Source of the DNA: Rugamonas brunnea
GTDB taxonomy: Bacteria; Pseudomonadota; Gammaproteobacteria; Burkholderiales; Burkholderiaceae_D
Assembly: GCF_014042345.1 (NCBI RefSeq)
Contig: NZ_JACEZT010000016.1
Coordinates: 1 to 64,000, forward strand
Direction of reading: 5' to 3'
DNA length: 64,000 bases
The notes below the pieces were generated by a model that was not told where the DNA came from, ran no database searches, and was given only the letters and a program-made list of their open reading frames with translations. Made by a program: the position numbers and the translations under genes. Every line of letters starts with the position of its first letter. Position 1 is the first letter of the stretch. Below are positions 17,693-27,970 of this stretch, piece by piece.

Positions 17693-18117
17693 ACACCGAA
17701 GATCTCAATTTCGCATACAAGGTGCGGCACAAGCTCAACGAGCGGCTCGACGACTTGCCCGCCTCGACCACCGACCGGCTGGCGCAGGCGCGCCAGGCGG
17801 CCCTGGCGCGCAAGAAGGCCGATGCCCCGCTGCGCGTCAAGCAGGCGGCGCTGGCCACGGTCGGCGCCGGCGGCGCGCGCGGCCTGGGCGCCGCCTTCTC
17901 GCAACCGTTCGCCTGGCTGGGCCGGGTCAGCATGGTGATCCCGCTGCTGGTGCTGGTGACTGGCCTGATCGGCATCTACCAATACGAACAGCAACAGCGC
18001 GTGGCCGAACTGGCCGAGCTGGACGCGGCCGTGCTGTCGGACGAACTGCCGCTGTCGGCCTACCTGGACCACGGCTTTAACGCCTACCTCGCCCAAAGCG
18101 AGCAAAGCGAGCAATAA
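17689..18117 (+). CDS. DUF3619 single-pass membrane protein
   Basis: A 142-residue protein. The start at 17689 overlaps the sigma factor stop (ATGA), indicating translational coupling; the longer frame from 17605 is rejected. A cytosolic N-terminal helix-rich region of about 85 residues precedes one transmembrane helix (about 86-106, VSMVIPLLVLVTGLIGIYQY) and a periplasmic tail containing LPLSAYLDHGF. The architecture resembles anti-sigma factors, but that role is only an inference from position. Confidence 0.75.
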   Translation: MNTEDLNFAYKVRHKLNERLDDLPASTTDRLAQARQAALARKKADAPLRVKQAALATVGAGGARGLGAAFSQPFAWLGRVSMVIPLLVLVTGLIGIYQYEQQQRVAELAELDAAVLSDELPLSAYLDHGFNAYLAQSEQSEQ

Positions 18118-18119
18118 GC

Positions 18120-18950
18120 ATGGCGGGTTTCAGCAGTCAGGCAAAACTGGGCGTGGCGGTGGCGGCAGGCGTGCTGGCGGCAGTGGCCGGCACGGCTTGG
18201 GTCGCCACGCGTCCGGCGCCGGTGGCGCCGGCCGCCAGCGTGGCGGCCGTCGTCCCAGCGGCATCGTCCAGCACCGGCAAGCACGGTGCTGGCGGCAAGC
18301 AGCATGGTGCCGCGCCCAAAGGCCTGGACAAGCCCCTGTGGAAGGAATTAACTGAATCGCAACAGCAAGCACTGCTCCCCTTGCAAGTGGAATGGGACCA
18401 GATGGAAGGCTTGCGCAAGCAAAAGTGGCTGAAGATCGCCAACCGCTATTCGTCCATGACGGCCGACGAGCAGGCGCGCGTGCGCGAACGCATGAACGAA
18501 TGGGTGCGCATGACGCCGGAACAGCGGCGCCAGGTACGGGAGAACTACGCCCGCACCCAGAAGATCGGCCCTGGCCACAAGTCGGCCCAGTGGGAGGAAT
18601 ACCAGCAACTGCCGGACGAGCAGAAGAAACAACTGGCCGCCGCCGTGACCGAGAAAAAGCAGGTGGCCAACCTGCCCACGCCCGAACAGAGCAAGATGAA
18701 GACGGTGGCGCCGATTAAGAAGAACGTGCCGCCGCCATCGATCGCCCCGATCACGCCGGCCACCCCGGTAGCGCCGGCAGCACCGGCAGCACCCGCCACT
18801 GCGGCGCCGGCCACCGGCGCCCCTGCGGCGGCGACGACAACGGCCCCGGCCACCACCGCATCGGCCGCCGCCGCGTCCGTCCCGCCCGCCAGCACCACGA
18901 CCCCGGCCGCCAATCCGGCCAGCGCAACCACCCCTACGAATGTCAAATAG
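18120..18950 (+). CDS. DUF3106 domain protein with Ala/Pro/Thr-rich tail
   Basis: A 276-residue protein: a hydrophobic N-terminal helix (about 8-30), then a charged DUF3106 region (about 60-170) in which W, L and Q positions recur (LWKELTESQQQALLPL, WLKIANRY, MTPEQRRQVRENYAR, QLPDEQKKQL), and a long low-complexity Ala/Pro/Thr tail (about 195-276). The repeated helical pattern recalls periplasmic Spy/CpxP-like proteins, though homology is not shown. Two bases after the DUF3619 gene, so in the same operon. Confidence 0.8.
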   Translation: MAGFSSQAKLGVAVAAGVLAAVAGTAWVATRPAPVAPAASVAAVVPAASSSTGKHGAGGKQHGAAPKGLDKPLWKELTESQQQALLPLQVEWDQMEGLRKQKWLKIANRYSSMTADEQARVRERMNEWVRMTPEQRRQVRENYARTQKIGPGHKSAQWEEYQQLPDEQKKQLAAAVTEKKQVANLPTPEQSKMKTVAPIKKNVPPPSIAPITPATPVAPAAPAAPATAAPATGAPAAATTTAPATTASAAAASVPPASTTTPAANPASATTPTNVK

Positions 18951-19473
18951 CCCCACCCCGGCTGCCAGCAGCCCGACCGTGCCCACCGTGGCGCGCCGAC
19001 TGATCTCGATGGTGTATGAAACCCTGCTTGGCCTGGCGGTGCTGTTCCTGCCCTTCCTCGTCTTCGAGATCGCCACCCAGGCCAGCCACGCCAAGGTGGT
19101 CGAGCACATGCGGCAGGCGCTGGCCTTCCTCGTGCTGGGCGCCTACTTCATTCATCAATGGAGCCGTGAAGGCCAGACGCTGGCCATGCGCACCTGGCGC
19201 ATCAAACTGGTGATGCCGGGCCACGACCACGTGCCGCTGCAAGCGGCCGCCGTGCGCTACCTGCTGGCCTGGCTGTGGATCGTGCCGGCCGCGCTGCTGG
19301 ACTACGCGCTGGGACTGGCGCACTGGCAAGCGCTGGGCGTGCTGGGCGCCGGCATCCTGGCCTGGTCGGCCACGGCCCTGTTCGACAAGGACGGCCAGTT
19401 CCTGCACGACCGCCTGACGGGCACCCGCCTGGTGCAATTGCCCAAGCCCGAGAAAAAGAAGAAAGCCGCCTGA
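18940..19473 (+). CDS. RDD family membrane protein
   Basis: A 177-residue protein with about three to four membrane helices. The RDD signature appears as an Arg in VARRLISMVYE and a basic-acidic pair in LFDKDGQFLHDRLTGTRLV near the C-terminus. Function of the family is unclear, with some members transporting ions or small solutes. The start overlaps the DUF3106 gene by 11 bases, closing the sigma factor operon, which ends at the strong hairpin at 19478. Confidence 0.85.
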   Translation: MSNSPTPAASSPTVPTVARRLISMVYETLLGLAVLFLPFLVFEIATQASHAKVVEHMRQALAFLVLGAYFIHQWSREGQTLAMRTWRIKLVMPGHDHVPLQAAAVRYLLAWLWIVPAALLDYALGLAHWQALGVLGAGILAWSATALFDKDGQFLHDRLTGTRLVQLPKPEKKKKAA

Positions 19474-19477
19474 ACTG

Positions 19478-19545
19478 AAAAACCGGGGTCAGGTCATGAA
19501 GCTACGCAACATTGCGTGACTTCATGACCTGACCCCGGTTTTTTT
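19478..19545. terminator. Very long perfect bidirectional terminator hairpin
   Basis: A 21-bp perfect stem (AACCGGGGTCAGGTCATGAA plus G and its complement) is extended inward by a second ACGCAA/TTGCGT stem and flanked by A and T runs. It separates converging genes. The length and perfection are beyond what termination needs, so it may be a member of a dispersed repeat family. Confidence 0.9.
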
Positions 19546-19550
19546 ATGGT

Positions 19551-20294
19551 TCAGAACCGTTCGTAGGGCTGCAGATAGCGCCACTCTCCCACCGGCAAGC
19601 CGGCCATGGCGATGCGGCCGATGCGGATGCGCTTGATCGCCACCACGCTCAATCCCACCTGTTTGCACATGTGCTCGATCTGGCCCGGCTGCACGCCCTT
19701 GAGCGCGAAGCGCAGCCGCTTCTCGTTCTGCCAGCTGACCTTGATCGGCGGCAGCGCCTTGCCGTTGAAGGTGAGGCCGTGGTTCAGCTTCGCCAGGCCA
19801 TCTTCGGCGATCTGGCCCGCCACTTCCACGATCAGCTCCTGCTCCATGCGCGCCGCATCGTCCACCAGCTTGCGGGCCACGCGGAAGTCCTGGGTGAACA
19901 CCAGCAGGCCACTGGCCATGGTTTCCAATGGATTGGTCAGCGTCAGTCCCGCCAGGTGGCGCTTGAGGAAGCGCTGGCCGCGGGCGTCGGCCGTCAGCGT
20001 GTCTGCGCGCAGGCAGGTGAGCGCGGGTACGCCCTGCCGGCCGACACCGGCGTTGATGCCGGCCGGCTTGTGCAGCAGCAGCGTGACCGGCACCACATCC
20101 AGCAGCGTCGCCTCGGGGGCGATGGTGACCGTCTGGCTGGGCGCGGCGCGCGCACCCGGCTCCTCGACCACTACGCCATCCACGCTGACCCAGCCGCCTT
20201 CGATGTATTGCTCGGCCTCGCGCCGCGAACAGGCGCGCATTTCCGCCACGCGCTTGGCGAGACGGATGGAATTGTCAGTGCTGGTATCGGTCAT
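19551..20294 (-). CDS. RsuA/RluB/RluF-like pseudouridine synthase with altered active site
   Basis: A 247-residue protein with an N-terminal S4 RNA-binding domain (about 9-60) and a pseudouridine synthase domain. KPAGINAGVG matches the family loop KPxGxxxxxx. The catalytic motif, normally GRLDxxTSGLL, is here NPLETMASGLL at residues 121-131, so the catalytic Asp is replaced by Glu124 and the preceding Arg by Pro. Activity is therefore uncertain; it could be an RNA-binding protein. Twelve bases separate it from the upstream methyltransferase gene on the same strand. Confidence 0.8.
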   Translation of the reverse strand: MTDTSTDNSIRLAKRVAEMRACSRREAEQYIEGGWVSVDGVVVEEPGARAAPSQTVTIAPEATLLDVVPVTLLLHKPAGINAGVGRQGVPALTCLRADTLTADARGQRFLKRHLAGLTLTNPLETMASGLLVFTQDFRVARKLVDDAARMEQELIVEVAGQIAEDGLAKLNHGLTFNGKALPPIKVSWQNEKRLRFALKGVQPGQIEHMCKQVGLSVVAIKRIRIGRIAMAGLPVGEWRYLQPYERF

Positions 20295-20306
20295 CGGTTT
20301 AGTCAG

Positions 20307-21224
20307 TTATGCGGACGCTTGCGCCACTTGTTCGGTGAAGAAGCGGTTGCCCATTTCCTCCAGTCCCAGCGTTTCCAGCACTTCGCGCAGGCGCTCGGTG
20401 GGACGGTTGCGCGGCAGGTTCTTGTAGGTGGCGATGATCAGTTCATTCTTCATCGAGTGTTCCCAGCCCACCAGTTCCGTCACGTTGACCTGGTAGCCGT
20501 GCGCTTCCAGTTGCAGGCAACGCAGCACGTTGGTAATCTGGCTGCCAAATTCACGCGTGTGGATAGGATGGCGCCAGATCTCCGTCAGCGCGCTTTTCGC
20601 CAGCGCCTTACCCTTGTTCTTCTTCAGCACGGAGGCCACTTCGGCCTGGCAGCACGGCACCAGCACCATGTACTTGGCGTGCTTCTTCAGCGCGAAATGG
20701 ATCGCGTCATCGGTCGCCGTGTTGCAGGCGTGGAGCGCAGTGACGACGTCGATCCGCTCGGGCAGCAGCTTCGATTCAGTCGATTCGGCCACCGACAGCG
20801 GCAGGAAGGACATGCCGGGGAAATTGAACTTCTTGGCCAGCTCCTGCGAACGGGCCACCAGTTCCTCGCGCGTTTCGATGCCGTAGATGTGCGAGTCGTC
20901 CTGCAAGCCCTTGAAGAACAGGTCGTACAGGATGAAACCCAGGTAGGATTTGCCCGCGCCATGGTCGACCAGCGAAATGCCGGGACCGCCCTCGCCCCGC
21001 TCGGCCTGCAGTTCCTTGAGCAGCGGCTCGATGAACTGGTACAGGTGGTAGACCTGCTTGAGCTTGCGGCGGCTGTCCTGGTTCAACTTGCCGTCGCGCG
21101 TGAGGATGTGCAGTTCCTGCAGCAGCGCCACGGACTGGCCGTCGCGGATTTCGGGCATGGTGGCGGTGCTGGTGGTGGCGGCCAGCGGTACGGCCTTGGC
21201 CGCCCGGTTCTCAGCGCGCTTCAT
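20307..21224 (-). CDS. SAM-dependent methyltransferase, METTL25-like
   Basis: A 305-residue protein if started at 21224, an ATG overlapping the end of iscX by 14 bases; a start at 21269 would overlap more. SLVDHGAGKSYLGFILYD is the SAM-binding motif I, YGIETREEL follows as motif II, ALHACNTATDDAI matches motif IV, and MVLVPCCQAEV is the signature of the Methyltransf_32 (METTL25/RRNAD-like) group. The substrate is unknown. Its place after iscX suggests co-transcription with the isc operon. Confidence 0.75.
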   Translation of the reverse strand: MKRAENRAAKAVPLAATTSTATMPEIRDGQSVALLQELHILTRDGKLNQDSRRKLKQVYHLYQFIEPLLKELQAERGEGGPGISLVDHGAGKSYLGFILYDLFFKGLQDDSHIYGIETREELVARSQELAKKFNFPGMSFLPLSVAESTESKLLPERIDVVTALHACNTATDDAIHFALKKHAKYMVLVPCCQAEVASVLKKNKGKALAKSALTEIWRHPIHTREFGSQITNVLRCLQLEAHGYQVNVTELVGWEHSMKNELIIATYKNLPRNRPTERLREVLETLGLEEMGNRFFTEQVAQASA

Positions 21225-21405
21225 CGATCCACGCCTGCTGTATCGCTTCCAGGATCTTCTCGCCGCCACGGGCGTGGTCGTCGTCGAAGCCTTCCAGGTC
21301 CACCACCTTGTTGTGCAGGTCGGTGAAGCGGAGGGTGGTCGGATCGGTGTCCGGGTATTTGTCGTACAGCGCTTCCGCGATGGCGGAGATGTCAGTCCAT
21401 TTCAT
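21211..21405 (-). CDS. iscX: Fe-S assembly protein IscX
   Basis: A 64-residue acidic protein that binds IscS and modulates cluster assembly, possibly as an iron-sensing regulator. MKWTDISAIAEALYDKYPDTDP and RFTDLHNKV are family signatures. The ATG at 21405 was chosen over a longer frame because it follows GGGAGC and gives the normal length. Last canonical gene of the isc operon. Confidence 0.95.
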   Translation of the reverse strand: MKWTDISAIAEALYDKYPDTDPTTLRFTDLHNKVVDLEGFDDDHARGGEKILEAIQQAWIDEAR

Positions 21406-21419
21406 GTCGTGCTCCCGGC

Positions 21420-21761
21420 TCAGTGCCCGCCTTCGCTGGCGTGGTTGATCGTGTATTTCGGGATTTCGATCACGAGGTCTTCCTCGTCCACGATGGCCTG
21501 GCACGACAGGCGCGACGACGCTTCCAGGCCCCAGGCCTTGTCCAGCATATCCTCTTCCGTCTCGGTCGCCTCATTGAGCGAACCGAAGCCTTCGCGCACC
21601 AACACGTGGCAGGTGGTGCAGGCGCACGATTTCTCGCAGGCGTGCTCGATGTGGATGTCGTTTTCGAGCAGGATGTCGCACACGGACTTGCCGGCGGGCG
21701 CTTCGATCACGGCGCCGTCGGGGCACAGCTTGGCGTGTGGCAGGATGACGATTTGTGGCAC
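21420..21761 (-). CDS. fdx: ISC-type [2Fe-2S] ferredoxin
   Basis: A 113-residue electron donor for Fe-S cluster assembly. Ligands Cys42, Cys48, Cys51 and Cys87 are present in ACEKSCACTTC and RLSCQAI, with the additional Cys46 seen in ISC ferredoxins. Between hscA and iscX in the standard order. Confidence 0.97.
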   Translation of the reverse strand: MPQIVILPHAKLCPDGAVIEAPAGKSVCDILLENDIHIEHACEKSCACTTCHVLVREGFGSLNEATETEEDMLDKAWGLEASSRLSCQAIVDEEDLVIEIPKYTINHASEGGH

Positions 21762-21834
21762 TTGGTTACCTCTGTCTGTTCAATTCGGTTCGCCGCCCGG
21801 CCCGCGCGGGCGGGCGGCGGCGGGGATGGGATGA

Positions 21835-23715
<1,881 letters not shown>

Positions 23716-23836
23716 TTATGGTTTCATGCCTTGCGGCTCTGATTAAAAGTATGCGTAGAGACGGCCGCCAGTGCGCGGCCGCAGGCCGCAACACCGGCCA
23801 TCGCCGCAGCGTGCGGCGCCCTGCCCCACCGTCCGC

Positions 23837-24355
23837 TCAAGCGTCCTCTAACTGATGGAACGCCAGGTCGATCTCGTGTTTCATCTTATCGATGAACATC
23901 AGTGCGCGGATATCCTGCGCGGCGGCGTGGAAGTCGTTGCCATCGAGGTGGACGGCGATATCGAGCAGGCGGCCCTTGCGGTCGTTGCGCAGTTCGCGGT
24001 CCAGCGCCTCCAGCGCGCCCAGGTCCTTGGCGGCGCGGGCTTCGCCCAGCGCTTCGCGCCATTCCATCTGCTGCATCAGGAAGGTCATCGGCATGGCCGT
24101 GTTGGACTCCGTCTGCAGATCCACGCCATTGAGCTCGCACAGGTACTGGGCGCGCTTCTGGGGATTCTTCAGGGTCTGGTAGGCTTCGTTGGCGCGCGTG
24201 GCCCACTGCATGGCGACGCGCTTTTCCGCGTCCGTCGCGTTGACGAAACGGTCGGGATGGACCTGGCCCTGGACGTCGCGGTAGGCGGCGTCCAGCGCAC
24301 TCTGGTCGAGCGTGAATTGCTGCGGCAGGTGGAACAGTTCGAAATGATTTTGCAT
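23837..24355 (-). CDS. hscB: Fe-S co-chaperone HscB (J-type)
   Basis: A 172-residue J-domain co-chaperone. The HPD motif at residues 33-35 stimulates HscA ATPase, and the C-terminal three-helix domain binds IscU. Full-length and between iscA and hscA. Confidence 0.96.
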   Translation of the reverse strand: MQNHFELFHLPQQFTLDQSALDAAYRDVQGQVHPDRFVNATDAEKRVAMQWATRANEAYQTLKNPQKRAQYLCELNGVDLQTESNTAMPMTFLMQQMEWREALGEARAAKDLGALEALDRELRNDRKGRLLDIAVHLDGNDFHAAAQDIRALMFIDKMKHEIDLAFHQLEDA

Positions 24356-24427
24356 GGCTGGGGTCTATCCGGGTCTAGTCGCAGGCTGCCGTCACAATCG
24401 CAAGACCGCGGCGCGTGGTACGCGGGC

Positions 24428-24751
24428 TCAGATGCGGAAGCTTTCGCCGCAGCCGCACGCGTCCTTCTGGTTCGGGTTGTTGAACTTGAAGCCTTCGTTC
24501 AAGCCCTCGCGCGCGAAGTCCAGCTCGGTGCCGTCGATGTACGGCAGGCTTTTCGGATCGACGAACACCTTCACGCCGAACGATTCGAACACGTGATCCT
24601 CCTGCGCCGCCTCGTCCACATATTCCAGCTTGTAGGCCAGTCCCGAGCAGCCCGTGGTGCGCACGCCAAAGCGCAGGCCCACGCCCTTGCCGCGCCGTTC
24701 GATGTAACGGTTGATGTGCTTCGCCGCTTTTTCGGTCAGTGTGATTGCCAT
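24428..24751 (-). CDS. iscA: Fe-S assembly protein IscA
   Basis: A 107-residue A-type carrier delivering clusters to apo-proteins. Conserved Cys35 (TTGCSGLAY) and Cys99/Cys101 (ACGCGES) are all present. The ATG at 24751 gives the normal family length; the longer frame upstream is spurious. Confidence 0.97.
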   Translation of the reverse strand: MAITLTEKAAKHINRYIERRGKGVGLRFGVRTTGCSGLAYKLEYVDEAAQEDHVFESFGVKVFVDPKSLPYIDGTELDFAREGLNEGFKFNNPNQKDACGCGESFRI

Positions 24752-24801
24752 GCATTTCTCCTGCCGGCCCCGGATTCCGCCGGGGGCCGGTGTCAAACAA
24801 A

Positions 24802-25194
24802 TTAAGCCGCTGCGACCGGGTGCTTGGTCTGGTAATCGAGCACGGCGGCCTTGATGGCGTCTTCCGCCAGGATCGAGCAGTGGATTTTCACTGGCGGCAG
24901 CGCCAGTTCTTCCGCGATCTGGGTGTTCTTGATGGCCAGCGCCTGGTCCAGCGTCTTGCCCTTGACCCATTCGGTCACCAGCGAGCTCGATGCGATGGCC
25001 GAACCGCAGCCATAGGTCTTGAACTTGGCATCTTCGATCAGGCCATCGGCGCCGACCTTGATCTGCAGCTTCATCACGTCGCCGCAGGCGGGCGCACCCA
25101 CCATGCCGGTGCCGACGGTTTCATCGCCTTTTTCGAACGCGCCCACGTTGCGGGGGTTTTCGTAGTGGTCCAACACTTTTTCCGAGTAAGCCAT
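24802..25194 (-). CDS. iscU: Fe-S scaffold protein IscU
   Basis: A 130-residue scaffold on which IscS-derived sulfur and iron are assembled. Ligands Cys37, Cys63 and Cys106 are present with Asp39, and LPPVK at residues 99-103 is the HscA-binding loop. Directly downstream of iscS. Confidence 0.98.
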   Translation of the reverse strand: MAYSEKVLDHYENPRNVGAFEKGDETVGTGMVGAPACGDVMKLQIKVGADGLIEDAKFKTYGCGSAIASSSLVTEWVKGKTLDQALAIKNTQIAEELALPPVKIHCSILAEDAIKAAVLDYQTKHPVAAA

Positions 25195-25233
25195 TTTGAT
25201 GCTCCTAAATTATCTGAATGCGTGCGTGTCTGA

Positions 25234-26490
25234 TTAGTGGGCAGCCCACTGGATCGAGTTGATGTCGATCCCTTCCTTGAACATATCCCACAGCGGCGAC
25301 AGTTCGCGCAGCTTGCCGACCTTGGCCTTCATCAGGTTGACGGCGAAGTCGATGTCTTCCTCGGTGGTGAAGCGGCCGATGGTGAAGCGGATCGAGCTGT
25401 GCGCCAGTTCGTCGCTGCGGCCCAGCGCGCGCAGCACGTACGACGGCTCCAGGCTGGCCGAGGTGCAGGCCGAACCGGACGACACGGCCAGGTCCTTGAC
25501 GGCCATGATCAGCGATTCGCCTTCCACGTAGTTGAAGCTCACGTTCAGGTTGTGCGGCACGCGGTGCGCCATGTCGCCGTTGACGTAGGTTTCTTCGATT
25601 TCCTGCAGGCCGGCGGCCAGGCGGTCGCGCAGCGCCTTGATGCGCACGATCTCCTCATCCATCTCCAGCTTGGCCAGGCGGAACGCCTCGCCCATGCCGA
25701 CGATCTGGTGGGTCGGCAGCGTGCCCGAACGCAGGCCGCGCTCATGGCCGCCACCGTGCATCTGCGCTTCCAGGCGCACGCGCGGCTTGCGGCACACGTA
25801 CAGCGCGCCCACGCCTTTCGGGCCGTAGGTCTTGTGGGCCGTGAAGGTCATCAGGTCGACCTTGGTCTTTTGCAGGTCGATGGCCACCTTGCCCGTCGCC
25901 TGGGCGGCGTCGCAGTGGAAGATGATGCCTTTCGAGCGGCACAGCGCGCCGATCTCGGCGATCGGCTGGACCACGCCGATCTCGTTGTTGACCAGCATGA
26001 CGGACACCAGGATGGTATCGGGGCGGATAGCCGCCGTCAGCTGTTCGATAGAGATCAGGCCGTTGTCCTGCGGGTCCAGGTAGGTCGCTTCGAAGCCCTG
26101 GCGTTCCAGTTCGCGCACCGTGTCGAGCACCGATTTGTGCTCGGTCTTGACGGTGATGATGTGCTTGCCCTTGGTCTTGTAGAACTGCGCCGCGCCCTTC
26201 AGGGCCAGGTTGTTGCTCTCGGTGGCGCCCGAGGTCCAGATGATTTCGCGCGGATCGGCATTGACCAGCGCCGCCACGTGGCCGCGCGCCTCTTCCACCG
26301 CTTTTTCCGCCACCCAGCCATACATGTGGCTGCGCGAGGCGGGATTACCGAACTGCTCGCGCAGATACGGAATCATCTGATCGGCGACGCGCGGATCGAC
26401 CGGCGTGGTGGCCGAGTAGTCCATGTAGATCGGGAAATGCGGGGCGGTATGGAACTGGACCTGCGCGACGTTTTTTTCAGGGGCATTCAT
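25234..26490 (-). CDS. iscS: Cysteine desulfurase IscS
   Basis: A 418-residue PLP enzyme that takes sulfur from cysteine for Fe-S clusters and tRNA thiolation. The PLP Lys lies in FTAHKTYG (Lys220) and the mobile catalytic Cys in SSGSACTSAS (Cys342). It has about 14 extra N-terminal residues compared with the E. coli protein. Second gene of the operon. Confidence 0.98.
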   Translation of the reverse strand: MNAPEKNVAQVQFHTAPHFPIYMDYSATTPVDPRVADQMIPYLREQFGNPASRSHMYGWVAEKAVEEARGHVAALVNADPREIIWTSGATESNNLALKGAAQFYKTKGKHIITVKTEHKSVLDTVRELERQGFEATYLDPQDNGLISIEQLTAAIRPDTILVSVMLVNNEIGVVQPIAEIGALCRSKGIIFHCDAAQATGKVAIDLQKTKVDLMTFTAHKTYGPKGVGALYVCRKPRVRLEAQMHGGGHERGLRSGTLPTHQIVGMGEAFRLAKLEMDEEIVRIKALRDRLAAGLQEIEETYVNGDMAHRVPHNLNVSFNYVEGESLIMAVKDLAVSSGSACTSASLEPSYVLRALGRSDELAHSSIRFTIGRFTTEEDIDFAVNLMKAKVGKLRELSPLWDMFKEGIDINSIQWAAH

Positions 26491-26543
26491 CTAGTTACTC
26501 CAAAGCGTGACAACTTATTTTCAGGCTAACCGCGGCGCGGTCA

Positions 26544-27023
26544 TCAGCCCATCGCGGCGTGGTTGCGGTGCAGCACGACCACGTTTTGTTCGGCGTTCTT
26601 CAGTTTCTGCTGGTCGACCAGGTCCTGCAGCGACACGGAATCGAGGTAGTCGACCATCTTCTCGTTGAGCGTGGCCCACAGTTCGTGGGTCATGCAACGG
26701 GCGCCACTGGCGGCGTCGGCGCCGTGGCAATTTTCCTTGCCGCCGCACTGGGTGGCGTCGAGCGGCTCGTCGACGGCGATGATGATGTCGGCCACCGTCA
26801 CCTTGTCGGCCCGGCGCGCCAGACTGTAGCCGCCGCCGGGGCCGCGGATGGATTCGACGATCTCATGGCGGCGCAGCTTGCCGAACAGCTGCTCCAGGTA
26901 GGACAGCGAGATGGCTTGCCGCTGGCTGATGCCCGACAACGTGACGGGGCCCTTGCCCTGGCGCATGGCCAAATCGATCATCGCAGTCACGGCAAAACGG
27001 CCTTTGGTGGTCAGACGCATCAC
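26544..27023 (-). CDS. iscR: Fe-S responsive transcriptional regulator IscR
   Basis: A 159-residue Rrf2-family regulator with an N-terminal winged helix (about 1-70) and cluster-binding cysteines Cys93, Cys99 and Cys110. The gap between the second and third Cys is 11 residues, longer than the 6 of E. coli, by an inserted Ala/Ser/Gly stretch. Holo-IscR represses the isc operon through type 1 sites; two such elements lie just upstream. The C-terminal tail is about the normal length. Confidence 0.97.
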   Translation of the reverse strand: MMRLTTKGRFAVTAMIDLAMRQGKGPVTLSGISQRQAISLSYLEQLFGKLRRHEIVESIRGPGGGYSLARRADKVTVADIIIAVDEPLDATQCGGKENCHGADAASGARCMTHELWATLNEKMVDYLDSVSLQDLVDQQKLKNAEQNVVVLHRNHAAMG

Positions 27024-27039
27024 TACCTCGGTTCAACTC

Positions 27040-27103
27040 GGTTAAAATATCGCTCTTCAACTAGTCAAGAAACCCTGATTAGTTGATCGATTTAGTCAAG
27101 TAT
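27040..27103 (-). promoter_or_regulatory. iscR promoter with IscR type 1 sites
   Basis: The 25-bp segment 27079-27103, read leftward, begins ATACTTGACTAAATC and fits the E. coli type 1 consensus (ATASYYGACTRWWWYAGTCRRSTAT) at nearly every position. A second CTTGACTAG element is centred near 27065 and doubles as the -35 box (TTGACT, 27063-27068), with TTTAAC as a candidate -10. This layout predicts repression by cluster-loaded IscR. Confidence 0.8.
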
Positions 27104-27124
27104 ATCAAACTTTGCGTAAGTTTG

Positions 27125-27913
27125 TCAGGACCGGCTTTGGCCGGCCGCCAGCAGCCGCATGGGGCCGAACAGGCCATGCATGTCAGTGTTGACGATGAAA
27201 CTCAGGTTGTACGGATGCTCGCAACATACTTGCGGGAAACTTTTCATCACCGGCAACTTGTTCAGCTGCTCAGCGATCTTTCCCCACAGTATGACCACCG
27301 GCGCCGGCTGCACCAGCCGGGCCAGTTCCGCCATCACCGTCTCGAAGAACGGCAGCCACGCCTTGGCATCGCGCGCGGGCGCCACGTGCGGGCGGAACAC
27401 CAGCGCCGCGTTCAGCAGCAGGAAGCCCTGCGCCGTCAGCGCGGCCTGCATCTGGGCCAGGGTCTGGATGGTGGCGCCGCCGTTGCGGGCCCGCTCGGCC
27501 ACGGCCGCCAGCGCGGGGCCGGCCGTGTTGTCCGGCGCCAGCTGGCCGTCGGCCACCAGCAACATCTTCATGAAATTGCGCAGCGAGGTGGCCTTGTTGA
27601 CGGGCTTGGACAGGCCGCCGCCCGCCTCGTCCGACCACAGGCTGCCGACGGCGCCGTCCATGAAACAGACGCCGGTCGCGCTCTCGGCGCGCGGATACGG
27701 CCCCTCGCCCACCAGCACATAGCGCACCCGCTCCAGTGGCAGCGCGAACGCGGCGAACAGGCGCTGCTCCGTCGGCAGATAATCGTCCACGGCCAGCGCC
27801 GGCAGATAGGCCGGATCGGCCGCCATCATCGCCTCCAGCCCCTTGCGCAGGATGGGGCACCACGAAGCGTGGGCGCGCGTGAGCGCGTCGGCGATGGGTG
27901 CGGGGATGGTCAT
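27125..27913 (-). CDS. Uracil-DNA glycosylase superfamily protein lacking the usual catalytic Asp
   Basis: A 262-residue protein. The ATG at 27913 is used because the longer frame crosses a tandem repeat and has no protein-like character. YVLVGEGPYPRAESATGVCF at residues 65-84 aligns with motif A of family 1 glycosylases (GQDPYHGPGQAHGLCF), but the catalytic QDPYH is EGPYP, so the water-activating Asp is absent. A late segment EHPYNLSF is in the place of HPSPLS. It may be a catalytically different or inactive member. Stands alone between iscR and the exporter operon. Confidence 0.7.
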   Translation of the reverse strand: MTIPAPIADALTRAHASWCPILRKGLEAMMAADPAYLPALAVDDYLPTEQRLFAAFALPLERVRYVLVGEGPYPRAESATGVCFMDGAVGSLWSDEAGGGLSKPVNKATSLRNFMKMLLVADGQLAPDNTAGPALAAVAERARNGGATIQTLAQMQAALTAQGFLLLNAALVFRPHVAPARDAKAWLPFFETVMAELARLVQPAPVVILWGKIAEQLNKLPVMKSFPQVCCEHPYNLSFIVNTDMHGLFGPMRLLAAGQSRS

Positions 27914-27970
27914 GGCGCAGCGGGCTGAGAGGGGAAAGGCGAAATTGTAACGCAGCGCGCTTACGCCCGT

